From Ailanthus altissimus (Eukaryota > Streptophyta > Magnoliopsida > Sapindales > Simaroubaceae): a DNA stretch of 64,000 bases. Positions 1 through 11,376 of this stretch are shown here, piece by piece (the first letter of the stretch is position 1; each line of letters opens with the position of its first letter). The translations under genes and the position numbers were made by a program. The DNA is taken from assembly GCA_946807835.1 (NCBI GenBank), contig OX327695.1, forward strand, positions 25,650,501 to 25,714,500, read 5' to 3'. Below the pieces are notes generated by a model. It searched no databases. It saw only the letters and a program-made list of their open reading frames with translations, and was not told the DNA's origin.

Positions 1-744
1 CGAAACGCACCGTTTTGCCTTCTTCAGTTTCTTCTTCTTACGCTTAGCCTGGGCCCTCTTAAAGGGTGTTTCTCTTATGGTTTCGAGCTGGGGATTAAAT
101 TCTGTTGAAGAGTCTGTGGACAAGCTTCTAGAAGATGTGACTAAAGTTTCAGTTTCTTCATCGTCGTTCCAATCATTTTCATCGTCACTAAACAATTCAC
201 TGTCAACGCCTGAGGATGTGCTGATGCGGGTCGTTGGTGGTGGAGTCCTCTTCTTCCTTCTAGCCCGTCGCTTTTTCTTCTCCGAGTTCGTCGGCGGAGG
301 AGGAGGAGGAGGCAAGAAAACGTCTTGGTCTTCGCATGACGTGTCGGCGGAGGCCGAGGAGTTGTAGATCTTCTGACGAGGGCTCTGCTCAAACATTTTG
401 GCGACAACATGATACCTCTCCTCTTTCTCCCAGTGAAACTCCGGAGTGGGTGGGGATTCACTGTGGTCGGTGTCAGAGAGACACTCGGTGCTGGATCTTG
501 ATCTGCAGCCGCATGCAGCAATGGACGTGAAGGCGGAGGACACGTGCCGTCTAATTGAGGAGGAGGAATGTTGACGGGGTTTTGGGGAGGGGAGTGGTGC
601 TGCTGGAGGATGAGGAGGATTAAGAGGAGAGAATCGGAGGAATGAAGGGACAGGATTTGACGGGAGAGTTGAGGGATCTTTTGAACGGCAAGATTTGAAG
701 GATGGGATGACTTTAGGTATTCGGAACTTGAAACGTTTCCCCAT
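1..744 (-). CDS. OVATE family protein (OFP7/OFP8-like), 3' end off window
   Basis: An uninterrupted minus-strand frame opens at the ATG at 744 and stays open for 248 codons to the window edge. The start MGKRFKFRIPKVIPSF, followed by SCRSKDPSTLP and NPVPSFLRFSP, is the signature N-terminus of plant OVATE family proteins. These are plant-specific transcriptional repressors that bind TALE homeodomain proteins and affect organ shape and secondary wall growth. Visible features are a proline/serine-rich stretch (residues 42-65), seven prolines (145-151), a Lys/Arg-rich segment (156-168) likely to be a nuclear signal, an acidic patch around SDDENDWNDDEE, and a second basic run at the edge. The diagnostic C-terminal OVATE domain of about 60-70 residues is not in the window, so the assignment rests on the N-terminus. 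Such genes are usually intronless, which fits. Confidence 0.8.
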   Translation of the reverse strand, partial: MGKRFKFRIPKVIPSFKSCRSKDPSTLPSNPVPSFLRFSPLNPPHPPAAPLPSPKPRQHSSSSIRRHVSSAFTSIAACGCRSRSSTECLSDTDHSESPPTPEFHWEKEERYHVVAKMFEQSPRQKIYNSSASADTSCEDQDVFLPPPPPPPTNSEKKKRRARRKKRTPPPTTRISTSSGVDSELFSDDENDWNDDEETETLVTSSRSLSTDSSTEFNPQLETIRETPFKRAQAKRKKKKLKKAKRCVS

Positions 745-814
745 TATTTTAGCTTTTTGTCTTCAGGGGAAAACAAAAATACGAGTGAGTGAATTGTGTC
801 GTGTGTAGGAAAAG

Positions 815-828
815 TAGGGTTTATATAG
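815..828 (-). promoter_or_regulatory. TATA box fused to a telo-box, OFP promoter
   Basis: Read on the minus strand, this stretch is CTATATAAACCCTA: a TATA box running directly into the plant telo-box AAACCCTA. It lies about 75-85 bases upstream of the OFP start codon, which would leave a leader of about 45-50 bases. Telo-boxes are common in promoters of genes expressed in growing tissue; the regulatory role here is inferred. Confidence 0.6.
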
Positions 829-2764
829 CGAGCGTGATGAAATAAATGAGTTGTTTATTTGTTGCTATTTCACCTTCCAACACCACAGCAGGGGCAAGGG
901 CATAGGGAGGACCAAATAAATGAAGTCGCAAAACGTCCTTTATTTTTCATTATTCGCTACAGTTTCTTGATTGGAAGAGTCTGTCTCTCTTCGTCACTTT
1001 AGCCTTAAGACCGAAGACTGAAGAGTGCGTGTATTCATAGAGTAAATAAATTTTATTTACTAGCTTTTACTTTAAATTTGGCACACACTTTGAGGCAAGT
1101 ACTATCATTTTGCCAACATTTTATATAATTACGTTGACTAAGATCAACAAAAATGCTTAATTGTCAATCATCATTTTGTCCTATTATGATTATTTATGAG
1201 ATTAATTTATCCTTTTGCTCTGAGAATCTCAATTTTTATGGGTTAAATAATGTTGTATTCCTCATCAATAACAAAGAGAAGTATTAATTTAATGACACAT
1301 TTATAAACAATATTTATCCAAATTTAAAGCTTGTTTTAATAGAGTTAAAATAATTTTTTTCCCTATCTAAACTCTTTTTCAATTACAATTAAATAGATCA
1401 AAAATATAATTTTAAAAAATACATTTATTATTACAAAATTCTTTAAAATAAAAATTATTATTATTTTTTTAATAATTCTATTATTAAATAGTTGGGACAC
1501 ATTTATAAGATAGTTGATATGTTATTTAATAAATGGTAGTCATTAATTACTACCGCATCAATTAGAGATACAAAATATGTATTCCCACTTTATAAGTTTA
1601 ATACTATTTTTTATAACTCTTTGTAAAGAGTTGTAATAATATAAAAAAAAACTCCAAATCAAATTTTAATTTGTTAAAGTGCATGCGAACAATTAGATTA
1701 GACACATCCTGCATATATATTTCCTTTACATGCCAAATAATAGCTAGAATAAGAACAAAAAGAAGCCAAATTCTTGCAACCTTGTATCTAAAGATCATAT
1801 GTCTGGATCCACCTCGTATGCCCTACTACTGGGGTTCCTTTTCTTGAATAATTTTTGGAGGGAAGATAAATAAACTGAAGCCAGCTTTTCAAAAGAGTTT
1901 CGAAATTTTGGAGACTGACGATGATGATGATCCAGGGAGAATGAATACAAACCGTGCACCGATTGATTATTCTTTCATCAGCAAATATTACAAATAAAAA
2001 CACGTGGTGCTCTTTGTCTTTAATACAATTACTGTATTGTCGAAGGGACTACACGTGCTGCTTTTTTTTTTGTCTTCTGTTCTTTTTATCCAAGTAAACA
2101 TTATATACTGTTATACTCGTTCTCGGGCAAGTATTTTTATTTTGTTTTCTTATGGATACTAAATTTAAAATAAATTCTTTATGGAGTCTCAGTTATCGAA
2201 GTCAAGTTCGAAGCTGAAAATTTGATCGGCCTGAGCCAGTATCGTTTCCCCAAGTAAAAAGAATCACAAAATGATCCCTAATTTCACTTTTGTTTTTGTT
2301 ACTTTATGTTTGTTTCTCTGACATGTTTCTAGCCTAACATTAAATTATTTTAAACATCATAAATTATATTAATATTGCAAATTAGAAAAAAGACAAAGCA
2401 GTGATATATTTATCAACAAAATAAGCACGTGAATTGTGATATATATTTATCAACAAATTCTTTAAGAAATATCGCACGTTACCTGGTCTTCATTTTATTT
2501 AGACATATAATTAGTACGATGTCCCCTGATCTTAGTCTCGTTCTAAATATTGGCATGCACCAATTCCAATTTCTTGCAAAGCATGCCAAAGTTTCACTAT
2601 GCAATTGTCATCATAAAGAGTAAAAAATCCCATATATCATATTGGGGAGTCTGAATCTGATCTTGCTGCATCAATTAATCCATCCAAATTTATCCATTGT
2701 TCGAAATATACAAAATGTTTTTGAGTTCTTTCTAAGAATATGGAGTAGTTAATGCTGGAACTGG

Positions 2765-2788
2765 ATATATATATATATATATATATAT
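2765..2788. repeat. (TA)n microsatellite
   Basis: About twelve uninterrupted TA units in intergenic DNA. A second TA run lies at about 3504-3526. Confidence 0.85.
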
Positions 2789-3503
2789 GAATAATTCAGG
2801 TGTCTGGACGGAGCTGCACTTGGCCTAAAAAAGCTACGTACTAAATGAGATTGAAACTTTTCTGTAGCAAGATTCAAGATCCTGGATACTCTGCGACAGA
2901 CAAAAGCTAGCGAAAGATGAAAATTATTTATTGCCTTCACAAATATAGAATGAAGGTAATTTTCAACAAGAAGCTAAAGCACAGACCTCAATAGTGCAAA
3001 TTTTTAAGCCGTATCAGATTTCAGGCTAACACCCGACGGACTAAAGCCTTAAGCGTGGTGATGTACAAAGAGCTAATTGATTATTTAAAAAAAAATGTAT
3101 AGTCAAAAAAAGAAACAAAAAAGCAAACTTTCTCTTCTTCTCCCTCCATTAATTTTTCTTGCTATAATATTGTATCAATTGTGTATAAAGCATGCAAGAA
3201 AAAGGAACATAGCTTTGTGTATGAAAAATCTTTGGGCAGACAGGAGGATGAGTTGGGAAAAGTCAACAACAAAGGAAGCGCTTCTCAAAAACATGGTGGG
3301 GATCCAAAGAAACAAAATGATCATCCCTCATCTTTGCAAGCGATAAGTGTCTTTGAGTCTTTCCTTTTTCATTGTCTTTCAAGGGACATAATCAAATATC
3401 TCTAAAATACTGCTTCTTTGTGCATCCCTTTCCCCAGTCACTCAGCTGTGGCTTTGCTCCAATCCCCAACTCTCAAATTTTCTGGGTTTTTAATTTTATT
3501 TTT

Positions 3504-3526
3504 CTATATATATATATATATATATT
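3504..3526. repeat. (TA)n microsatellite
   Basis: About eleven TA units in intergenic DNA. Confidence 0.85.
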
Positions 3527-4319
3527 GAAGCTTTGAACGTTAACCTAGAAGCAATGGGCCTACTCTTTGTAAACGGTTTGGGCTGTGTTCTACAAATAGT
3601 TTGTGGCTATCAATAGAGTCTTGCCCAATGCCCCCTGTCTATTTACTAAATAGTCCTCGTGTTCACAACTTTCTTAAAAGAGAAAAAAGAAAAAGAAAAA
3701 AAACATTACTCTCGTGAGGGAGTTGGTTTAGAAAGGAGGTGGGGACGTTTAGCACCACATCTTGAAAATCAAATAGGGGGTGAGTTTTGAAGAGCTTCTT
3801 TTTCTTTTCGGCAGATTCAGATTAAAGAGCTGGCATCTTTACTTTTGATGCAACTTACAAAGCACATAATTGCTTTGCTTTAAGGTTCAATTTCAAGCAA
3901 TCTTATTTGCTCCTTACTGGAACAGTGTATCCAGACGTTTCCAATTATATTCGATATCAAAAATTTTGCAATCAAATTTTGCTTCTTTTCATGGCTGTTT
4001 TTATCCTGATGTGATTATGTCATGATGTTCTGGCGCGTTTGATGAGTATGACAGAATCAAAATGCATGCATATTGCAAAAAGATTTTGGGGGTATTCGAT
4101 AATACTTCTGTATAAAACAATTGCATTCACAACTTTGTTTTTACTTCCTTTACCTAAGAATATCAAAGCCACTGGATTTTCCAGGATTTAGAAAGAAACC
4201 AGAGCTGAACTAGGGTTTTTGATCTTTTCGGCCCCCAACTATTTCTCTGTCATGAAACAGTCTTTTGGGCCAATCACAACAAAGGTGGAGGCATCAATGA
4301 GTTTCATCTTCTAGAGGAT

Positions 4320-4735
4320 AAGAATGAGAAAGGCAAGTTGCCTAAGTAGGAAAAGCAGAAGCGTGACGACTATGGACCAAATTCGAGCTGCTTTCTTTAT
4401 TATAGGAATCATTGGGTTAAGGACTATTTGAAGACGAAGGCTCTCAACACAATGGTTGTGGCAGGCGATGCAAGTGAGCAGGGTCAAATAAGGTGTTTGT
4501 AATTGTTCAATACTATGAAAGCTAAGCAAAACACATATACGCTAATGAAAAAGGCGTTAATGTACGTTGAAGCCTATATCAATTACATAAATACTCAATA
4601 ATTGATAAATAAAATAGTGATGCACAACTTCTTCAAGCATGCGAAAATGGAGCGTTTGAAACTTTATATAGAGATAGATGAAGGATTTCTCAAGTCCATG
4701 AATGTTATATAGCTTTCAAACCAAAGCCAGAGGTG
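4320..4735 (+). pseudogene. Gypsy gag zinc knuckle and protease fragment
   Basis: One frame reads through a basic segment, a CCHC-like knuckle with degraded cysteines, then KALNTMVVAGDASEQ and a leucine-rich tail, as in plant Gypsy gag proteins. After a stop, VEAYIN and downstream HAKMERLKLYIEIDEGFLKS resemble the aspartic protease region, but the catalytic D-T/S-G is not recognisable. Several internal stops make it non-functional. Confidence 0.6.
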
Positions 4736-5132
4736 AGGGACAACAACTAGTGCTCGGGGATGATGTTGATGCTTGACAAGCTTATTCACCCGATGATCAA
4801 AAGAGATTCCTAGAAAACCAGGACCTGAGAGAGTCTTCATTGAAAGTCTAATAAAAGATCCAATTTAGGACCTAAGCTAGGGATTCATGACTAGTGCGAA
4901 AGCCTAGTGAACAAAGAAGCGCAACCCATTTCTTACTCAGTAATTCGCATCCATTTTTTTGCTTCTGCGCATTAAGGACTATACCACTATATATGCTCAA
5001 AAAAAGTCAAACCACTGAATGAAAGTGGTTCGAGGGATCAAAATCCATCTGAAGACTTGGCACGACGAGGTAAATTTCTCAATATTACCTCTTGATAATT
5101 TTGATATGGTGCTATGTATGAGTTTTTGAGGC

Positions 5133-5815
5133 TGTTGAAGCGAAAGCACACAAACAAGTAAAATCACCCAAGCAATATATGTAGAACAAGTAATTAAGGA
5201 ATAAAGAGAGAAAGGGTAGAAGAAGAACACACAAAGAATTACGTAGTTCGACAACTTACCTACGTCCACGGCGGATCAAGATCACACTCTTCTCTTATTA
5301 TGAATCACAAGGCACTCACGAAGTATGCCTTTTACAAGAAAGATCACAAAGATAACTCTCTCCGTCACTCTAGGAATTTTCTTTCATAAAAAATCACAAA
5401 GATTGTTGATGATCACTAAAATTTCTCAACCTATCACAAAGATTATTTCTTGATCACAAAGATGTGTTTACAACCCAATTGATAGCCTTTATATAGGCTT
5501 TGGGACGACCTAGGTTTACCTTATATGTGTAGGAGTCATAATAGGGAGTCCTGAAGCAAGTGGGAGAAGAAATAAGGAAAACTAAAACGGGAAATTGATT
5601 CCCATGACCAGCGCCGCAGTGCTAGTGCGCTCGTTTGAGCGCTGCGACGCTCGTCGCCTAGTTTCGCGGCACTCACATTCTGGAATGGGCGCCGCGGCGC
5701 CAATGCCTGGTCGTCGCGACGTTGGCGCCTGGTACGCCATTCTTCATTTTTTGCCTCCTTTCACGTCCTTCTTCGATCTATGCGTACCCTACGCACTTGA
5801 CTTTATCTCCAAATT
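5133..5815 (-). mobile_element. Copia LTR remnant (minus orientation)
   Basis: It starts TGTTGAAG like the LTRs at 14185 and 23099. It carries the TACGTAGTTCGAC...CCTACGTCCACG module at 5239-5274, a TATA-like segment near 5490, and the GC-rich block (5590-5720) typical of this LTR family in the window. It sits inside the chromovirus remnant, so it is a later insertion. The right end is approximate and no target duplication was found. Confidence 0.6.
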
Positions 5816-7270
5816 ATATCCCAATGATTTTCAATCAATATTCTCATAGAGACAATACAACATGGTGCCACTTCCTCGACATGATTACGTGTGCATTATG
5901 GAATGGGTGTCCTCACATGATACAGACAGTAGACAAGTTTAAAGTGAGTAATCTAAGACAAACACTAACATTAAATTTCTTTCCGCCATACAACTATAGG
6001 GAGTTACTGAGCACAAAATAGAGACATATCCAGCCACAGTATGGGGACAGATGATAAGGCAAAAAGGGGCGAGGATGAGTAACCAACAGGGGTTACAAAA
6101 GTGCTCGAGGAGCAAAAAGAGGTCGTGAAAGCTGTCATACCACAGAAGCTACCATCAAAAGGTGAGATTGAGCATAGAGATAAGTTGGATCTTGGCTTTA
6201 CGCTTTCAACTACAATGCAGATGCTTCAATTAAAGTTAGGTAAGTTGCGGGGGCAACTTAAGGAGTTATCGGGTGTAAGAGTCATCCAACTACCTAAGGC
6301 ATAACATGGTATGCATTTTCAGCACAAGAAATGGGTCAAAGACAAGTGCGACATGTCAAACACAATACGAGGGACTTGATGATGCAGATGATGCTTCCAG
6401 CACAACGCAAGTCAATATGCCTACTTCATAAAGGGCCTTGATCGTAGAAGGGGCCAACGTCTGTTTCCATAAAGGTTGGCCACGTCTCACATAAAGTGGG
6501 AATACCTTCGAGATGTTACATATGGTACTTTTCTACAAACTGTTGGAAGCTATACCATAGGGGTACATAAGACAAGGAGCATGAGCCCACATAAATGGAA
6601 ACCTTTAAGGAATGCCATATTGGATGATAACGAGACGGAACTTATCCGAGACGGACGAACAGACAGTATAGAAGAAAAACTACCCTTTGAAGTGTAAGTA
6701 CTTTGTCAAGTAAAAATGTTTGGTTGGCATTGAAGCTCTCCCGGAACACGAGAGCACACTATGACAGTCTGTAGAACGAGGTGCGAAAGTTTTAATGAAG
6801 ACGCGACGATGGTGTCGTGTGAATTTGGTAGAGAGGAATGTCATATCTCAAGTGTTTTCAAGCATTTCTTTAAGCACTTGGTGCGAGATTAAGTCTTATA
6901 GAGGCTACTTAGACCTATTGAGCATTATGTGGACCGGAGCTCTAGAAGGCCCATTGATTATGATAGAGATATGAGCTAAGTCTATGACTTATGAATAAGT
7001 TTTATCTCTATTTAAATGTGATGATATCTAAGAATATTTTTTGGCATATTATTTTATTTTATATGTACACCGTTAGATCGTTTAAATCATAACCGTTGAT
7101 TATATATGGCTAGTAGTATATAAAGAAGAAACCATCAATTGTACAAAGATATCTTAGCTTATATTCTCTTTCGGTCATAATAAAAAATTTATTCTCAAAT
7201 ATTTTTTGTGCGTGTCTCTCATCTCTTTTTTTATGTAAATTTTTTAAATTACTTAATGTACAACACATTT

Positions 7271-9366
7271 AAAGTTGCATGTTTCTAAAATAAATTTGTA
7301 GCATTAGATTATATTATAAAAGATTGAGCCTTTAGATTTTAAAGAATTAAAATGTGTACAAGAGAAAAAAAAAAAAAGTGGGTCAAATTTTGAATTTCAT
7401 ATCACCCGAAATCAGCTTGCATCCGGAAAAAAATCAAATGCAATTTAAATTTTGAGAAACTTTAAAAAATTCAAATTTGATTGAGTAAAATCTGAATCCG
7501 ACCCAAAATTTACCAACTTTATTTGTTTAAAGGAGAAAAAGCAAAATTTTGACCCTCCTATAAAATTTGTCGGACCAAATATATGCAAATCCTAGCAACC
7601 TGCATGAGACAAATTTAGGTTTATCAAGATGATGTAAGACATTTTTACCCTATTTAACGTCCTTTTTCCGTAGTAAGGAACGCTCCTTGTCTCAAAAAAA
7701 AACAAAAAATCCACTATTTTTTCCCCCCAACAAAACTTTTAAATTATTGATATAAGAATTGATTCGTATCTGATTATGATCTCTACATGAGCAATGAAAA
7801 GGAAGTGTGAAAGTGCCAGCAGTGGTGGTGCTTGCTTAAGTGCCTAACCTTCCAAGAATTTTAAAGATGTTAAGAACTTATCGAACATCGAATAAATTAA
7901 ATGAAAGACTCAAATTCAACGTGACAAGACAGATGTTAGATTTGATCACTTTCTGTCACAAAACAAACTAATTTTCAACTTTCTTATTATGCACCTAAAA
8001 AAAACTAATAATAACTCGTTCCATATAAGGCAGAGTATGTTGACATGACCACGTGCACGGCAAACTTTTTCTTATTATGCCGAGAAAAACATGATTACCA
8101 TCGCCTGTTTATTCATAGCCAAGGGGACGACCTGTACATATCAATGGTGGACACCATTTTGGACGTTCAAATCAATATCGTACCTTTTCAATTACCCATA
8201 TTTTTTTCATTTGTCACCTCATTGGCCATTGGATCACACAATTGACCTATGACTTGTGATTGTATCTGGCGTAGCTCTAGGTCTTTTTGAGACTCATTTC
8301 GTGGAATTTATGAACCAAGTTCACTTTTTGGCTGAGCTTATAAACCACTACTGCACCAACTCCCACTTATATAATGGGTTTGATCTGTTTTTGAATTTTG
8401 GCACCCACTTAAGAGAAAGAAGAAAAAAATGATGGGTACTATGATCCGATTTGGCCACGTTTTTCCTACCTGAAAATGTCTACCAGTTTATCCCTCCTCA
8501 GAAAATACCTGCTTTCATTAGGTTGTATGTGGGCAGCACACCTAATGTTGGATGAATTTCCGAAGAGAAAATTTCTTTTGCCACTTAAAAGACACATGAT
8601 TACATTAGAACAGCAATTAGTGGTAGTACTTTTTTTGAAAGGCAATCCCAATAACAGTAAATCCCTCCGTGCTCAATAAAAAAAAGAAGCAATTCCTCTG
8701 TCCCAAATTTTACATTCAGGAGTTTATCTGCACAGTGAGAATCATCATGATTGCTTTAATTTAATTCATGATCAGAATTCATAAAATTGCCAAGTAGATA
8801 CCTAGTGGGTCCTTTTATCTCCTGCACCTTGAAGTACTGAATTAATTCTCTCTCCGTCTCACATCGTTGGATTCCTGCAAACAAGGAAACTTTTCCAGGT
8901 TCTTTGAGTGGCGGATTGATTTTGTTACCCATTTGGACTATTAATGGTAGTCAAAACAGATCTGATACATATGCATATGCGGTGAAGCTTAATTTTAGTC
9001 TACTTGAGTGTACAGCGAATGGCAGTATTTTTAGGTGAAAAGATGCCAAGTCAGTAATGCCATGTCACAAACGACGATTCAGTTGAAATTACCGGTCAGA
9101 TTTCATGGCAATCCTATACAAAATTGAATATGACGCTCATGATTTAGGCATTAAATGCCAAGCCAAGAAAGATAAGGCGTGGAAAAATTCAACGGATCCA
9201 AAACTTCCTAACTTGATATGTCTCTATTCACCACATTAACAAAACTAGATTAGTTTTTGGCCTAAACTTATCCGCTGGTTGGCTAGGAAATTATCTGTAT
9301 CCAGTCCTGTAAAATGTGGGTGCCACTGAAACTGTACTCGTTTACTTTCTCATAGTTGCCATCTTC
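7271..9366. other. Intergenic DNA upstream of the transporter
   Basis: AT-rich with no recognisable coding region on either strand. Short frames here (for example 8045-8245, 8476-8679) have no domain-like composition. Confidence 0.6.
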
Positions 9367-9375
9367 TATATAATA
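9367..9375 (+). promoter_or_regulatory. TATA box of the polyol transporter gene
   Basis: TATATAATA lies 62-70 bases before the start codon at 9437, with otherwise mixed sequence around it. This would give a leader of roughly 35-40 bases. Spacing and context support it; it is not otherwise confirmed. Confidence 0.45.
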
Positions 9376-9436
9376 AGCGTTAAGCGAGCCGAGCTCCTTC
9401 GTAAAGAAGTAGTCATAGACACATAAATCGATAGAC

Positions 9437-11376
9437 ATGCATGCAGTAGATACCCTGGATGCTAATGGGGAAAGCCAGAATTTCAACAAGTATGCTGTTG
9501 TTTGTTCTATAGTTGCTTCTATAATTTCCATCATCTTCGGATATGGTAATTAATTCTCCTTCTCTTTAATGTTCTTCAAATTTTCGCGCTTGGTCCAATA
9601 TGCTATTAGCATTGAAATAAAATCATAGGATCCAATCTTTTGCATAAAAATGTTTAAGACTAGTTCTGTAGATCCATGGTTGGATATATAATAACAATAT
9701 CTTATTTTCATTCCTGGTATATACTTCTTTCTTTATATTTGTCAATGAAGTTTCAAAATCCTTCTATATATTTACAGAAACCACTTGGCTCCTAGTACTG
9801 GACAAATTCTCCTTTATGATGAAATAAAAATGCATTGGAATCAAAGATTTGTTCTCTGTAATAATTTGTCACTATAATTGATTTTCTATGTCACGTTCGT
9901 ATATATAAAACTGATGATCATTGTTTTCAGTTTCGAGTAAGAAATAATACTTATTTCACCTTCTGATCAATTTCAGACACCGGTGTCATGAGTGGTGCAA
10001 TGATATTTATAAAGGAAGACCTGAAAATCAATGAAGTCAAAATCGAAGTCCTCGCCGGAATTCTTAACATATGTGCCCTGGTGGGTTCCCTCTTTGCTGG
10101 AAGAACATCAGATTATATTGGCCGCCGTTACACAATTGTCCTAGCCGCCGTAATTTTCCTGGTTGGCGCAGTTTTAATGGGCTACGCTCCAAATTATGCA
10201 GTCCTACTCTCAGGGCGATGTGTTTCTGGTATTGGTGTTGGTTTTGCCCTGATGATCGCTCCAGTTTACTCAGCCGAGATTTCATCTGCGAAATCTCGAG
10301 GTTTTTTAACCTCTCTACCAGAGCTCTGCATTAGTATTGGCATCTTAATCGGTTATGTGTCAAATTATTTCTTTGCAAAATTGACGCTGAAGCTTGGTTG
10401 GAGGTTGATGCTTGGAGTTGCGGCTATTCCTTCACTTATAATAGCTCTTGGCATACTGAAAATGCCCGAGTCTCCAAGGTGGTTAGCTATGCAAGGTCGT
10501 TTAGGAGATGCCAGGAAAGTGCTTTCGCTAGTATGCAATTCTCCGGAAGAAGCTGAAAAGCGTTTTCATGATATAAAGATTGCCGCTGGGTTCGATGAGC
10601 ATTGCAACCAGGACAATCTTAAGCCTCCGAAAAACGATCGTGGTAAAGGAGTGTGGAAAGATCTGTTCATGAAGCCCACTCCAGCTGTACGGTGGATCTT
10701 GATTGCCGCCATCGGCATACATTTCTTTGAGCATGCAACAGGAATTGAAGCGGTTGTTTTATATGGTCCAAGAATTTTCAAGAAAGCTGGTATTAAAAAT
10801 AAGGAGAAGCTCTTGCTTGCCACAATTGGCGTGGGACTTACAAAGACTACATTCATTCTTCTATCGACGTTTCTACTCGACAGAACCGGAAGGAGAAAGC
10901 TTCTGCTAATAAGCACTGCGGGAATGGTTGCAGCCCTGACAACAATAGGGTTTAGCTTAACCATCGCCGAAAATTCGAAGCACGAATTGATGTGGGCGCT
11001 GGTTCTTAGTATTGTAGCTACTTACACATTTTTGGCATTCTTCTCGATTGGGCTTGGTCCAGTGACATGGGTGTATAGTGCTGAGATATTTCCGTTGAAA
11101 TTAAGAGCACAAGGAGTAGCCATTGGAGTTGCCGTTAACAGGCTTATGAATGCTACAATTTCTATGACTTTCATTTCATTATATGAGGCGATCACCATAG
11201 GAGGAGCCTTCTTCTTGTTTGCTGGCGTGTCTGTGATTGCTTGGTGGTTTTTCTATTTCCTGTGTCCAGAGACTAAGGGCAAGAACTTGGAAGAGATGGA
11301 GCAGCTCTTCGGCAGAGGCTCTAAACCCAGAAATCGTGGCGTAGAAGTAGAAATTCAACCTGGAAACATTGCTTGA
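9437..11376 (+). CDS. Polyol/monosaccharide transporter (PLT-type, MFS), two exons
   Basis: Exons are 9437-9545 and 9977-11376, joined by a GT-AG intron that splits the Asp codon of GYDTGVMSGA, giving 502 residues. It is a sugar-porter family member of the major facilitator superfamily, expected in the plasma membrane as an H+ symporter for linear polyols and sugars. Visible motifs are GRTSDYIGRR (loop 2-3), SAEISSAKSRG, PESPRWL with GRLGDARKVL (after helix 6), LDRTGRRKLLL (loop 8-9), AEIFPLKLRAQG and a PETKGKNLEEME end. Twelve hydrophobic segments can be followed. The N-terminus is short, but the first helix (KYAVVCSIVASIISIIFGYD) is complete; a second ATG at 9441 is out of frame. An oddity is that helix 7, normally HFFQQASGIDAVVLYSPRIF, reads HFFEHATGIEAVVLYGPRIF, so the substrate-contacting Gln pair is lost. 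The frame is intact. Confidence 0.92.

Larger units (their letters stand above)
829..4299. other. Intergenic, AT-rich, no gene seen
   Basis: No open frame resembling a plant gene was found on either strand. The DNA is AT-rich with short homopolymers and two TA microsatellites. It is probably the promoter-side spacer of the OFP gene plus decayed repeat DNA. Confidence 0.6.
4300..7270 (+). mobile_element. Decayed Ty3/Gypsy retrotransposon, probably a chromovirus
   Basis: Pieces of a Gypsy polyprotein occur in the right order on the plus strand, but with stops and frameshifts. First is a gag zinc-knuckle-like segment (4320-4530) with CFLYYRNHWVKDYLKTKALN, then a protease-like segment starting VEAYIN (4570-4730). 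Next is the linker before reverse transcriptase, VLEEQKEVV...LPSKGEIEHRDKLDLG (6098-6200), then the reverse transcriptase start LRGQLKELSGVRVIQLPKA (to about 6300). Last come chromodomain-like scraps (KYFVKWK; FNEDAT, about 6600-6810). The AT-rich tail to about 7270 is probably the 3' LTR. The core reverse transcriptase, RNase H and integrase are missing, and a Copia LTR has entered between protease and RT remnants. Family recognition is from motifs; the ends are approximate. Confidence 0.6.

Noticed and set aside
141..521. Minus-strand 126-residue open frame
   Set aside because: It lies within the OFP gene on the same strand but in another frame; the OFP frame has the family signature.
3095..3346. 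83-residue open frame with a hydrophobic segment
   Set aside because: No homologous features, no plausible promoter context, AT-rich composition; probably chance.
5595..5849. Short open frames in the GC-rich block
   Set aside because: They are inside a Copia LTR; the same block in other copies is not open in this frame.
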